Source of the DNA: Candidatus Parepulonipiscium sp. PG-Nun2H_MBin03
GTDB taxonomy: Bacteria > Bacillota > Clostridia > Lachnospirales > Cellulosilyticaceae
DNA: 7,523 nucleotides
NCBI GenBank assembly: GCA_001995005.1
Contig: MDJN01000026.1
Coordinates: 1 to 7,523 of the forward strand
Reading direction: 5' to 3'
Part shown: one piece after another, positions 1 through 5,825 of the stretch
How positions within the stretch are numbered: the stretch's first letter is position 1
Layout of the letters: every line of letters begins with the position of its first letter
The notes under the pieces: model-generated
The model's input: only the letters and a program-made list of their open reading frames with translations
Told to the model about the DNA's origin: nothing
Database searches by the model: none
Translations under genes and position numbers: made by a program

Positions 1-2124
1 TCCTTGTTGCATATAAGTTTTAAATATCGCTGCTACTATGTCTACCCCTTTTTCACCTTCCGCTACAGTTGGGTGTAATCTCAAATTCAGAGGACCTCCT
101 GTTATACGGTTAAATGGAACTTTGCTAAGTGAATTTAGCATTGCTGTAACCCCTTCTATATCACTTCCATCAACTGGAGATTGATTTTCGCTAAGAGGGT
201 CTTTTGCATAACGCCCATCTGGTGTTGCTCCTACTTGCTCTCCCATTACTGTAAATGCTCTATCTGTTGAATAAGTTGGCCATAATTGATATACATATTC
301 TGGGCCATTATATTTATCTATCGCACGTATAAATATATCTGTTAAAATTTTAGCATACTTATCAACTGCCTCTACGTCATTCCCAAATTTGGCATATTTA
401 GTTCTAAATTTCATTGCCCATTCTTCATTACCACTATAGTTATCTTTCATCATTTGAGCAAGCTCTCCAAAAGTCAGAGATTTTTCCTCAAAGACTACTT
501 GCTCAATAATATATAGTGCATTTATCACTGTTGCAAGACCACACCCCTGCGCTACAATCTTGTGATATTTTGTGCCGCCCTCTGTCCAGGTTACGGCATT
601 TTCTATAGTCCCTTTTAAGAAGCAATCCTCAATACGCAGTTTATCAAAGGCATGTTGTTGTTCTATCTTAAAGTCAGCCTCAAATCCTTTTCTAAATTCA
701 GCAATAAGATGACTAAATTGTGTTTCAAATATTTCTAAAAACTCATCCATAGATTGTATTTCATCAACAGGTTTGGTTTTCACTCCATAATATGGTCCCA
801 TCATAAGACCTATCATTCTATCTTCTAAGCTCCATTCACAATCTTTTGTTTCGCCCTCTTTTCTAGGCTCCATAGGATAATCTCCCTGGTGCAATGCTAG
901 CTCTAATGGTTTTGCCATGTTCATCCACAATTGTCTCAGCCCACCCTCATATGCTGGAATATTCGGGTCGTTGCATCCCCAGAAACCATAATCATATACT
1001 TCAGGCTCTGCTATATTATAATACTTAAGTGCCGGAATCATAGTTTCATCATTATATACTGTAACAGTCCCATTATTTCTCATAACACGAGCTGTCAATT
1101 TCCAGAAATCTTCTGGTATCCCTTCGTGATATCTAACAATGATATATGGATTTCTAAGTCTCATCTCATCCATAGCTTCTAACATTATATATGATAATTC
1201 ACAAACACCAGTTGTTCCATCTGCTTGAACTCCGCCTAACGTTAAATAGTTAGGGTCATCAAATGCTAATTCAAGCGTATCTTTTGTTCCTGATGTTTCT
1301 TCTGACATATGGTCTGTTTGAGACATCATTTCATTGTTTCTATAATAAAACTCTTCTACTAAATCAAGAGCTTGCTCTCTAGTTAAAGTTCCATTTTTTA
1401 CATCTTGCTCATATAGCGGTTGTAAGTCTCTATCCAAACGACTATAGTTTAAAACTCCACATCCTGCAACTTTTTGCAATACTAAAGTATTTAGCCATAT
1501 TAATTGTAGGGCTTGTTTAAATGTAGCCGCCGGCTTATGTGCAATATTCATCAAATCGCTTGCTAACTCATCTTTTCCAGCTTGCTTTGCAGCTTCTGCA
1601 TATCTTTCATAAAAAGCACTCATAGCCTCTACAGTAATAATAACGCCATTCAAAAACTCTTTTTGGTTTTCATTGCACCCTTTTTGTAAGCGAGCCTTAG
1701 CCTTGTTTACAATAGCATCATATCCATCATATACAAGCTCTATATAATCTATGCCTAAATGTCCAAAACTTGTAAACCAATACGGACGACATTTTAACCA
1801 ACCGTTTGAATAGTAAAATAATACTTTCTTAAATCTATCTTCTAGAGACATATCCCACCACTTGCGATGAGTTTCCACAATCTCTGCAACTTCGCTCTCT
1901 TCTGGAATTCTAACCGCTAAACGCCCTGCTAATTCCATATCATCATCTATAATAACAGATATATTTTGCAAAATATGATTTAGAGTTTTTCCATATTTTA
2001 CAGCAAAACTATCTTCTTCAAACATACTTTCAGTTTCAAACGTATATTTAATCCTTTCCATAAAAGTTTCTTTTGTAGAACGTCCAAACAGTGCTTCTAT
2101 TTTGCTTTCTAAAACTGACCTCAT
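1..2124 (-). CDS. Glycyl radical enzyme (PFL-like family, substrate unknown), 3' end beyond the window
   Basis: This reading frame is open for 708 codons from an ATG at 2122-2124 to the left edge, without a stop. It is a glycyl radical enzyme: a cytosolic, strictly anaerobic catalyst that passes a glycyl radical to an active-site Cys thiyl. Visible landmarks are a G-H-x3-D-Y segment with His122, the catalytic loop G-C-N-D-P with Cys384, GATPDGR at 632-638, and LNLRLHP shortly before the edge. The last two resemble the C-terminal half of 4-hydroxyphenylacetate decarboxylase and related GREs. The single Cys argues against pyruvate formate-lyase, which has Cys-Cys. Glycerol dehydratase and choline TMA-lyase have GCVEP; here Asp386 replaces the Glu. 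By family alignment the radical Gly should fall near residue 741, so about 55-60 codons are missing from the window. The gene lies 7 bp after its activase, with AGGAGG 10 nt before the ATG. Family membership is firm; the substrate is unknown. Confidence 0.95.
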   Translation of the reverse strand, partial: MRSVLESKIEALFGRSTKETFMERIKYTFETESMFEEDSFAVKYGKTLNHILQNISVIIDDDMELAGRLAVRIPEESEVAEIVETHRKWWDMSLEDRFKKVLFYYSNGWLKCRPYWFTSFGHLGIDYIELVYDGYDAIVNKAKARLQKGCNENQKEFLNGVIITVEAMSAFYERYAEAAKQAGKDELASDLMNIAHKPAATFKQALQLIWLNTLVLQKVAGCGVLNYSRLDRDLQPLYEQDVKNGTLTREQALDLVEEFYYRNNEMMSQTDHMSEETSGTKDTLELAFDDPNYLTLGGVQADGTTGVCELSYIMLEAMDEMRLRNPYIIVRYHEGIPEDFWKLTARVMRNNGTVTVYNDETMIPALKYYNIAEPEVYDYGFWGCNDPNIPAYEGGLRQLWMNMAKPLELALHQGDYPMEPRKEGETKDCEWSLEDRMIGLMMGPYYGVKTKPVDEIQSMDEFLEIFETQFSHLIAEFRKGFEADFKIEQQHAFDKLRIEDCFLKGTIENAVTWTEGGTKYHKIVAQGCGLATVINALYIIEQVVFEEKSLTFGELAQMMKDNYSGNEEWAMKFRTKYAKFGNDVEAVDKYAKILTDIFIRAIDKYNGPEYVYQLWPTYSTDRAFTVMGEQVGATPDGRYAKDPLSENQSPVDGSDIEGVTAMLNSLSKVPFNRITGGPLNLRLHPTVAEGEKGVDIVAAIFKTYMQQG

Positions 2125-2131
2125 TTATCTA

Positions 2132-3001
2132 TTACCTCCTTGATTTTATAAGCTTATCTAAATCGTCCATCTTTTGTTTAGATGGAGTTTTAAATTCCTT
2201 ACCCTTTAGCCCTATCGCAATTGATTTATTTACACCTAAATTATGATATGGCAACAAATCTATCTTTGTAATATTTTCATACCCTTCTATAAAACCTAGT
2301 AAATCTTTCATATTTTGTATATCATCATTAACGTCTTCCATTATAGGAATTCGTATATTAACTTCTTTACCCGTTTCAAAAATTCGTCTTGCATTTTCAA
2401 GTATCAGTTTATTATGCACTCCAGTATATAATTTATGCTTATTTGTATCCATAATTTTTAAATCTATTAGAAACAAATCTATAAATGGCATAACTTTTTC
2501 TATCTTATCATATTTAACATTAAGTGCTGTATCTAGTGCATTATGTATGTTTACATTAGAAGTTTTTTTAAATATAGACGCTACAAAATCAGCTTGTAGC
2601 AAAGCTTCTCCTCCGGATATTGTTAATCCTCCTCCGGAATTGTTATAATAAGTTATATCTTTTTGGACTAAAGATGCTACTTCAGATGCAGTTTTTTGTT
2701 CTCCAAACATCTTTAAAGCATCAAAATAACATGATTTAACGCATTCTCCACACAAATCACAATCAAGATTATCTATTCGATTGTCATATTGTATATTTTT
2801 TTTACAAATTTTATTACAATTTTGGCATTTGGTGCATTGATCTGCATCCCACATTAGTTGCTTTTTTAGTATATAGGATTCCGGATTATGGCACCATTGA
2901 CACCGTAGGTTACAACCCTTTAAGAATATAGTAGTCCTTATTCCAGGGCCATCACTAGTGCTAAAGCGTTGTATGTTATATACAGTTCCTTTTTCACTCA
3001 T
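2132..3001 (-). CDS. Glycyl-radical-enzyme activating enzyme (radical SAM)
   Basis: This 289-aa protein is a radical SAM activase that cleaves S-adenosylmethionine and abstracts hydrogen from the radical Gly of its partner, presumably the GRE encoded next. The N-terminus has F-S-T-S-D-G-P-G-I-R-T-T followed by the C-x3-C-x2-C cluster site at Cys30, Cys34 and Cys37. A ferredoxin-like insert follows, with two C-x2-C-x2-C-x3-C sets (Cys56/59/62/66 and Cys81/84/87/91). Such an insert is typical of activases for non-PFL GREs and absent from the short PFL activase. The SAM-contacting S-G-G-E lies at 129-132. I chose the ATG at 3001 because GGGG stands 7 nt before it. An in-frame ATG at 3019 would add six residues but has no ribosome binding site. 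It is the first gene of the operon, whereas the activase often follows its GRE in other clusters. The function as an activase is secure; the partner is inferred from adjacency. Confidence 0.95.
   Translation of the reverse strand: MSEKGTVYNIQRFSTSDGPGIRTTIFLKGCNLRCQWCHNPESYILKKQLMWDADQCTKCQNCNKICKKNIQYDNRIDNLDCDLCGECVKSCYFDALKMFGEQKTASEVASLVQKDITYYNNSGGGLTISGGEALLQADFVASIFKKTSNVNIHNALDTALNVKYDKIEKVMPFIDLFLIDLKIMDTNKHKLYTGVHNKLILENARRIFETGKEVNIRIPIMEDVNDDIQNMKDLLGFIEGYENITKIDLLPYHNLGVNKSIAIGLKGKEFKTPSKQKMDDLDKLIKSRR
2135..2140 (-). promoter_or_regulatory. Ribosome binding site of the glycyl radical enzyme, inside the activase gene
   Basis: AGGAGG on the minus strand forms the last two sense codons (Arg-Arg) of the activase, directly before its TAA stop, and stands 10 nt before the ATG of the GRE. 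This arrangement supports translational coupling of the two proteins and fixes the start of the GRE. Confidence 0.85.
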
Positions 3002-3034
3002 ATTACTACCCCATTTCATTTATTCTATGTAGTA

Positions 3035-3046
3035 ATGTTATAACAT
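3035..3046. promoter_or_regulatory. Candidate operator of the activase-GRE operon
   Basis: ATGTTATAACAT is a perfect 12-bp palindrome with a GT-N4-AC core, the general shape of GntR-family operators. It starts one base beyond the -10 element and is centred on the predicted transcription start (about 3041), where a bound repressor would block initiation. The divergent GntR/UTRA regulator is the obvious candidate ligand-controlled binder. Binding is inferred. Confidence 0.5.
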
Positions 3047-3047
3047 A

Positions 3048-3075
3048 ATTATATCATGATTTTTACGGTTGTCAA
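3048..3075 (-). promoter_or_regulatory. Promoter of the activase-GRE operon
   Basis: The minus strand has TTGACA (3070-3075), a 16-bp spacer and TATAAT (3048-3053), both full matches to the housekeeping sigma consensus. The start would fall near 3041, giving a leader of about 40 nt to the ATG at 3001. A promoter this strong probably needs repression when substrate is absent. Confidence 0.8.
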
Positions 3076-3101
3076 GTGATTTCCATAAAATTTTATAGTT
3101 C

Positions 3102-3138
3102 TTTTTAACATTTTTTTATCTTCTCTTTGTTTTTTTTT
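3102..3138. other. Phased A/T tracts upstream of the activase-GRE promoter
   Basis: Runs of T on the plus strand (A on the transcribed minus strand) lie at 3102-3106, 3111-3117 and 3130-3138. Their centres near 3104, 3114 and 3134 are spaced by about one and two helical turns. Such phasing bends DNA and can act as an UP-like element. They sit about 60-97 bp upstream of the predicted start. AT-rich genomes often contain such runs, so the role is tentative. Confidence 0.35.
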
Positions 3139-3191
3139 AGGCATATTTTTCAATAAAAATTATAAATATTATATATAAATACTCATGTGGC

Positions 3192-3220
3192 TTGATTTTA
3201 AATAAGTAATATCGTAATAT
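3192..3220 (+). promoter_or_regulatory. Promoter of the GntR-family regulator
   Basis: TTGATT (3192-3197), a 17-bp spacer and TAATAT (3215-3220) form a good vegetative promoter, with a start expected near 3227. The -10 lies in a tandem 8-bp repeat, GTAATATC then GTAATATA (3206-3221). The predicted start places the ribosome binding site at 3237-3243 inside the leader and makes the TTG at 3234 an unlikely initiation codon. Confidence 0.6.
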
Positions 3221-3236
3221 AAATCATAAAATATTG

Positions 3237-3243
3237 AAAGGAG
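3237..3243 (+). promoter_or_regulatory. Ribosome binding site that decides the regulator start
   Basis: AAAGGAG lies 8 nt before TTG at 3252 and only 2 nt before ATG at 3246. The spacing favours the TTG at 3252, despite an ATG being nearby. Confidence 0.6.
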
Positions 3244-3251
3244 TTATGTAT

Positions 3252-4007
3252 TTGGATAAAAAAATTAAAACTATTGATAAATCTGCACCTATTCCTATGT
3301 TTTATCAGCTAAAACAAATTTTACTTAGCGACATAAAATCAAATGTTTATCCCCCAGGCAACATGATTCCTACTGAACGAGAATTAAGCGAAATATACGG
3401 AATTAGCCGGACCACAGTTCGGCAAGCTGTTCTCGATTTAGTAAGAGAAGGATACTTAACAAGACGCAAAGGTAAAGGTACTATTGTAGCCGAACAAAAA
3501 CTTACTCATATCTTTGTACAAACAATAGAAAGTTTTAATAGTGAAATCATTGCACTAGGAAAAACGCCTTCAACAGAAGTTGTAGGTTTAAAAAGAATTA
3601 GTGCCACTACTCATATTGCTGATACTCTATTTTTAGAAACTGGTGCCGATGTGTTATATATACACCGTAAACGCATGGTTGATGATGTACCCATCGTAAC
3701 TATAATCACGTATTTAGACTTTAAAAGATGTGAATTTTTACTCAAGCATAATCTTGAACAAGAAAGCCTTTATGACCTTTTAAGCTTAAACCCTGCAAAT
3801 AAGATAGTTAAAGTGGACAGAAGAATTGAAGTTACCGAAGCCAAAGAACAAGACGTTAAATTATTAGGAATTAAACAAGGTAAACCTATACAGCTTTTTT
3901 ATAGTTTAGGAAAAAATATCGATGATCTTCCTATAGAATATTCAATCGCAAGATATCGTGGAGATCGTAGTAGTTTTAATGTATCAGTAGCTCTTAAGCA
4001 AGATTAA
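3252..4007 (+). CDS. GntR-family transcriptional regulator, HutC subfamily with UTRA domain
   Basis: This 251-aa protein is a DNA-binding regulator that likely responds to a small metabolite. Residues about 11-80 form the winged helix-turn-helix, with P-T-E-R-E-L-S-E and S-R-T-T-V-R-Q-A-V in the recognition region and a G-K-G-T wing. Residues about 88-245 form a UTRA ligand-binding domain ending in the typical P-I-E-Y-S-x-A-R-Y-R-G-D-R-S segment. Length is usual for the HutC group, whose members often repress nearby catabolic genes until the substrate or its phosphate binds. The likely start is TTG at 3252, set by AAAGGAG 8 nt upstream; ATG at 3246 or TTG at 3234 are alternatives. It is divergent from the activase-GRE operon and convergent with the permease gene, so control of the former is the simplest reading. 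The ligand cannot be read from the sequence. Confidence 0.93.
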   Translation: MDKKIKTIDKSAPIPMFYQLKQILLSDIKSNVYPPGNMIPTERELSEIYGISRTTVRQAVLDLVREGYLTRRKGKGTIVAEQKLTHIFVQTIESFNSEIIALGKTPSTEVVGLKRISATTHIADTLFLETGADVLYIHRKRMVDDVPIVTIITYLDFKRCEFLLKHNLEQESLYDLLSLNPANKIVKVDRRIEVTEAKEQDVKLLGIKQGKPIQLFYSLGKNIDDLPIEYSIARYRGDRSSFNVSVALKQD

Positions 4008-4039
4008 AGGGTAGACCATTTATGGTCTACCCTTTAATC
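4002..4039. terminator. Bidirectional terminator shared by the regulator and permease genes
   Basis: A perfect 17-bp inverted repeat (arms 4002-4018 and 4023-4039) surrounds a 4-nt TTTA loop. Its core pairs GGGTAGACCA with TGGTCTACCC. Flanking A and T runs give a modest U-rich tail in both directions. The left arm contains the whole TAA of the regulator (4005-4007), and the right arm contains two bases of the permease TGA (4038-4040). The intergenic gap is only 30 bp, so it serves both converging genes. Confidence 0.85.
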
Positions 4040-5501
4040 ATTTCTTTCTAGTAGCAAAAAATCCTATTAATCCTATTACTATTGTAGCCACAGCTGCATA
4101 TACAAAATGTTCTCCCATTATATATTTTTCTGCAAATAATAACGCTACTACTACTATCAAATAACTTAATTTATCAAATTTACCAATTACTAAATTAATT
4201 ATTACATATGATATTACCCCAAACGCAATCCCTTCAGATATGCTATACGTGAATGCCATTCCCGCAATTGTCAAAAATGCTGGTATGCCTTGAGCTGCAT
4301 CATCAAAATCAATTTTTGTAACAGAACCCATCATGTAAAAACCTACTACTATTAATGCTGGTGCTGTTGCAAAAGCCGGTATTGCCAAAAATATTGGCGA
4401 GAAAAATAACGATAACAAAAATAATATAGCCGCCACTACTGCTGTTAATCCAGTTCTACCACCTGCAGTAACTCCAGACGCACTCTCAACATAAGTTGTA
4501 GTAGTTGAGGTTCCAAGACATGCTCCTGCTGTTGTTGCTATAGCATCTGCTAATAATGCTCCTTTAATATTAGGTAAGTTTCCATTTTCATCTAACATGT
4601 TAGCTTTTGATGATACCCCTATTAATGTTCCTAAAGTATCAAACAAGTCTACAAATAAGAAAGCGAATATTATCGCAAAAAATTCTCCTGTTAATATCAT
4701 AGAAAAGTCAAACTTAAATAATATAGGCGATAGGCTAGGTATAGAAATTCCTCCAGAAAAGTCTGGTATAAGCGGATAAAATGCAGGGTTATTTGCATCT
4801 ACTGGAAAATATGGTATATATAAGCCAGTTAACTCACATATTATCCCCAATCCGTATGTTCCTAAAATTCCCCAAAGTATAGCTCCTTTAAATCCTTTAG
4901 CTATCATTATCCCTGTTATAAGAACTCCTATTACTGCAAGAATTGCCGAAATACCTACATTTGTTGCTCCATACATCTCTCCTGGATATAACATATTGTA
5001 TTTGTCTAGTTCAAACATGGTTACTATTGTAGCACCATCACTTATAGCAATGTTAGCTCCTTGAAATCCTATAAACGCTATAAAAACCCCTATACCTGCT
5101 CCCACAGCGTGCTTTAAATTGATTGGAATTGCTTTAAATATAGCCTCTCTTACGTTAAAAAAAGACATAATCAAGAATATTACACCTTCAACAAATACTG
5201 CTGCCAACGCTACTTCCCAACTAATCCCCATTCCTAATACTATAGAAAAAGCAAAGTATGCATTCAGACCCATCCCTGGAGCCAATACAAACGGGTAATT
5301 GGCTAAAAATGCCATACATAGCGTACCTATAGCTGCTGCTAATGCTGTTGCCGTAAACAAGGCTCCTGCATCCATTCCGGTTACCGATAATATAGACGGG
5401 TTAATGGCTAATATATATGCCATTGTCATAAAAGAAGTAATACCCGCTATTACTTCGGTTTTAACATCTGTACCATGTTCTTTTAACTTAAAAAAATCCA
5501 T
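4038..5501 (-). CDS. NCS2-family purine permease, AzgA/PbuG type (hypoxanthine/guanine/adenine)
   Basis: This 487-aa polytopic membrane protein belongs to the NCS2 (nucleobase:cation symporter 2) family, AzgA-like branch, whose studied members import hypoxanthine, guanine or adenine with protons. The N-terminus K-T-E-V-I-A-G-I-T-S-F-M-T-M-A-Y is diagnostic. A-P-G-M-G-L-N-A-Y-F-A-F lies at 74-85, D-L-F-D-T-L-G-T at 285-292, and G-T-S-T-T-T-T-Y-V-E-S at 330-340. The last carries the Glu expected in the substrate site. Hydrophobic segments run through the whole protein in the pattern of a 12-14-helix transporter, and length is normal. The start at ATG 5499-5501 is preferred because GGGTGAT lies 5-11 nt upstream; the in-frame GTG at 5510 overlaps that site. 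The gene has its own promoter and operator and is separated from cobQ by 324 bp. The exact base transported is not readable, and a link with the GRE pathway is only suggested by position. Confidence 0.93.
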   Translation of the reverse strand: MDFFKLKEHGTDVKTEVIAGITSFMTMAYILAINPSILSVTGMDAGALFTATALAAAIGTLCMAFLANYPFVLAPGMGLNAYFAFSIVLGMGISWEVALAAVFVEGVIFLIMSFFNVREAIFKAIPINLKHAVGAGIGVFIAFIGFQGANIAISDGATIVTMFELDKYNMLYPGEMYGATNVGISAILAVIGVLITGIMIAKGFKGAILWGILGTYGLGIICELTGLYIPYFPVDANNPAFYPLIPDFSGGISIPSLSPILFKFDFSMILTGEFFAIIFAFLFVDLFDTLGTLIGVSSKANMLDENGNLPNIKGALLADAIATTAGACLGTSTTTTYVESASGVTAGGRTGLTAVVAAILFLLSLFFSPIFLAIPAFATAPALIVVGFYMMGSVTKIDFDDAAQGIPAFLTIAGMAFTYSISEGIAFGVISYVIINLVIGKFDKLSYLIVVVALLFAEKYIMGEHFVYAAVATIVIGLIGFFATRKK

Positions 5502-5505
5502 AATA

Positions 5506-5515
5506 ATCACCCTTT
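5506..5515 (-). promoter_or_regulatory. Ribosome binding site of the permease gene
   Basis: AAAGGGTGAT on the minus strand pairs well with the 3' end of 16S rRNA and ends 4 nt before the ATG at 5501. It overlaps the upstream GTG at 5510, which is therefore an unlikely start. Confidence 0.65.
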
Positions 5516-5533
5516 CTTATTAGAAATTTATAT

Positions 5534-5583
5534 AATATTATACAAAAAATATTATACGATAATATTATGGTATAATATTTTCG
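5534..5583. repeat. Four AATATT-based units at 13-14 bp spacing
   Basis: AATATTATAC occurs exactly at 5534-5543 and 5548-5557. Degenerate copies follow: AATATTATGG at 5561-5570 and AATATTTTCG at 5574-5583. Unit starts are 14, 13 and 13 bp apart. The block covers the -10 and start region of the permease promoter and overlaps the 39-bp palindrome. It may be a multi-site operator or simply AT-rich sequence. Confidence 0.45.
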
Positions 5584-5589
5584 TATAAT
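5551..5589. promoter_or_regulatory. 39-bp nested palindrome, candidate operator of the permease gene
   Basis: Outer arms ATTATACGA (5551-5559) and TCGTATAAT (5581-5589) are exact reverse complements. Inner arms AATATTAT (5561-5568) and ATAATATT (5572-5579) are also exact. Both pairs share the centre at 5570, so 34 of 39 bases pair: only the T/T at 5560/5580 and the central GGT fail. The outer arms are centred 30 bp apart, about three helical turns. The element fills the spacer and the -10 of the permease promoter. The bound protein is unknown; a purine-responsive repressor or the neighbouring GntR regulator are candidates. Confidence 0.6.
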
Positions 5590-5595
5590 TGTCAA
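5567..5595 (-). promoter_or_regulatory. Promoter of the purine permease gene
   Basis: The minus strand carries a full-consensus TTGACA (5590-5595), a 17-bp spacer and a weak TACCAT -10 (5567-5572), with a start near 5560 and a leader of about 60 nt. This leader is too short for a purine riboswitch, so control is probably by the overlapping palindrome. Confidence 0.6.
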
Positions 5596-5825
5596 GTTTT
5601 TATTTCATACAATATTACTTTAAATTTAAGATTTTTTAAGGTTTTTGCTATATTTTTATTAATTGTAAAGAAAATTTAAATTTTTGTATGGTCAAATTAT
5701 TATTTATTTTAAGGGCATGTGTTATTATATAGTAAAATTTTACATGTGTACATGCTGCACTTATTGTCTGTATGTTTAAATCATATATTGTAACATTTAA
5801 CTATAACATGTCCACTATATAAATC
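5596..5825. other. Gene-free, very AT-rich spacer between cobQ and the permease promoter
   Basis: With the permease leader and promoter, the gap between the two coding regions is 324 bp. This part has no credible reading frame. It contains a perfect 12-bp palindrome GTAAAATTTTAC (5732-5743), and the heptamer CATGTGT occurs twice (5716-5722 and 5743-5749). A GC-poor 6-bp inverted repeat GCATGT/ACATGC (5715-5720 and 5750-5755) is also present. No convincing terminator for cobQ is seen. Confidence 0.6.

Noticed and set aside
931..1182. Plus-strand open frame of 83 codons
   Set aside because: It lies inside the GRE gene on the opposite strand, has no ribosome site, and its translation is low-complexity and Ile-rich without family features.
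1..2124. Annotation of the GRE as pyruvate formate-lyase
   Set aside because: PFL needs adjacent Cys-Cys in the active site; here the loop has one Cys (G-C-N-D-P), and the activase has the extra ferredoxin insert not found in the PFL activase.
4597..4779. Plus-strand open frame of 60 codons
   Set aside because: It is antisense to the permease gene; the intact permease motifs explain this stretch.
5299..5523. Plus-strand open frame of 74 codons
   Set aside because: It is antisense to the permease N-terminus and lacks a ribosome site; its composition mirrors the membrane protein.
5502..5825. Purine riboswitch upstream of the permease
   Set aside because: No conserved three-way-junction core of the purine aptamer is seen, and the predicted leader of about 60 nt is too short.
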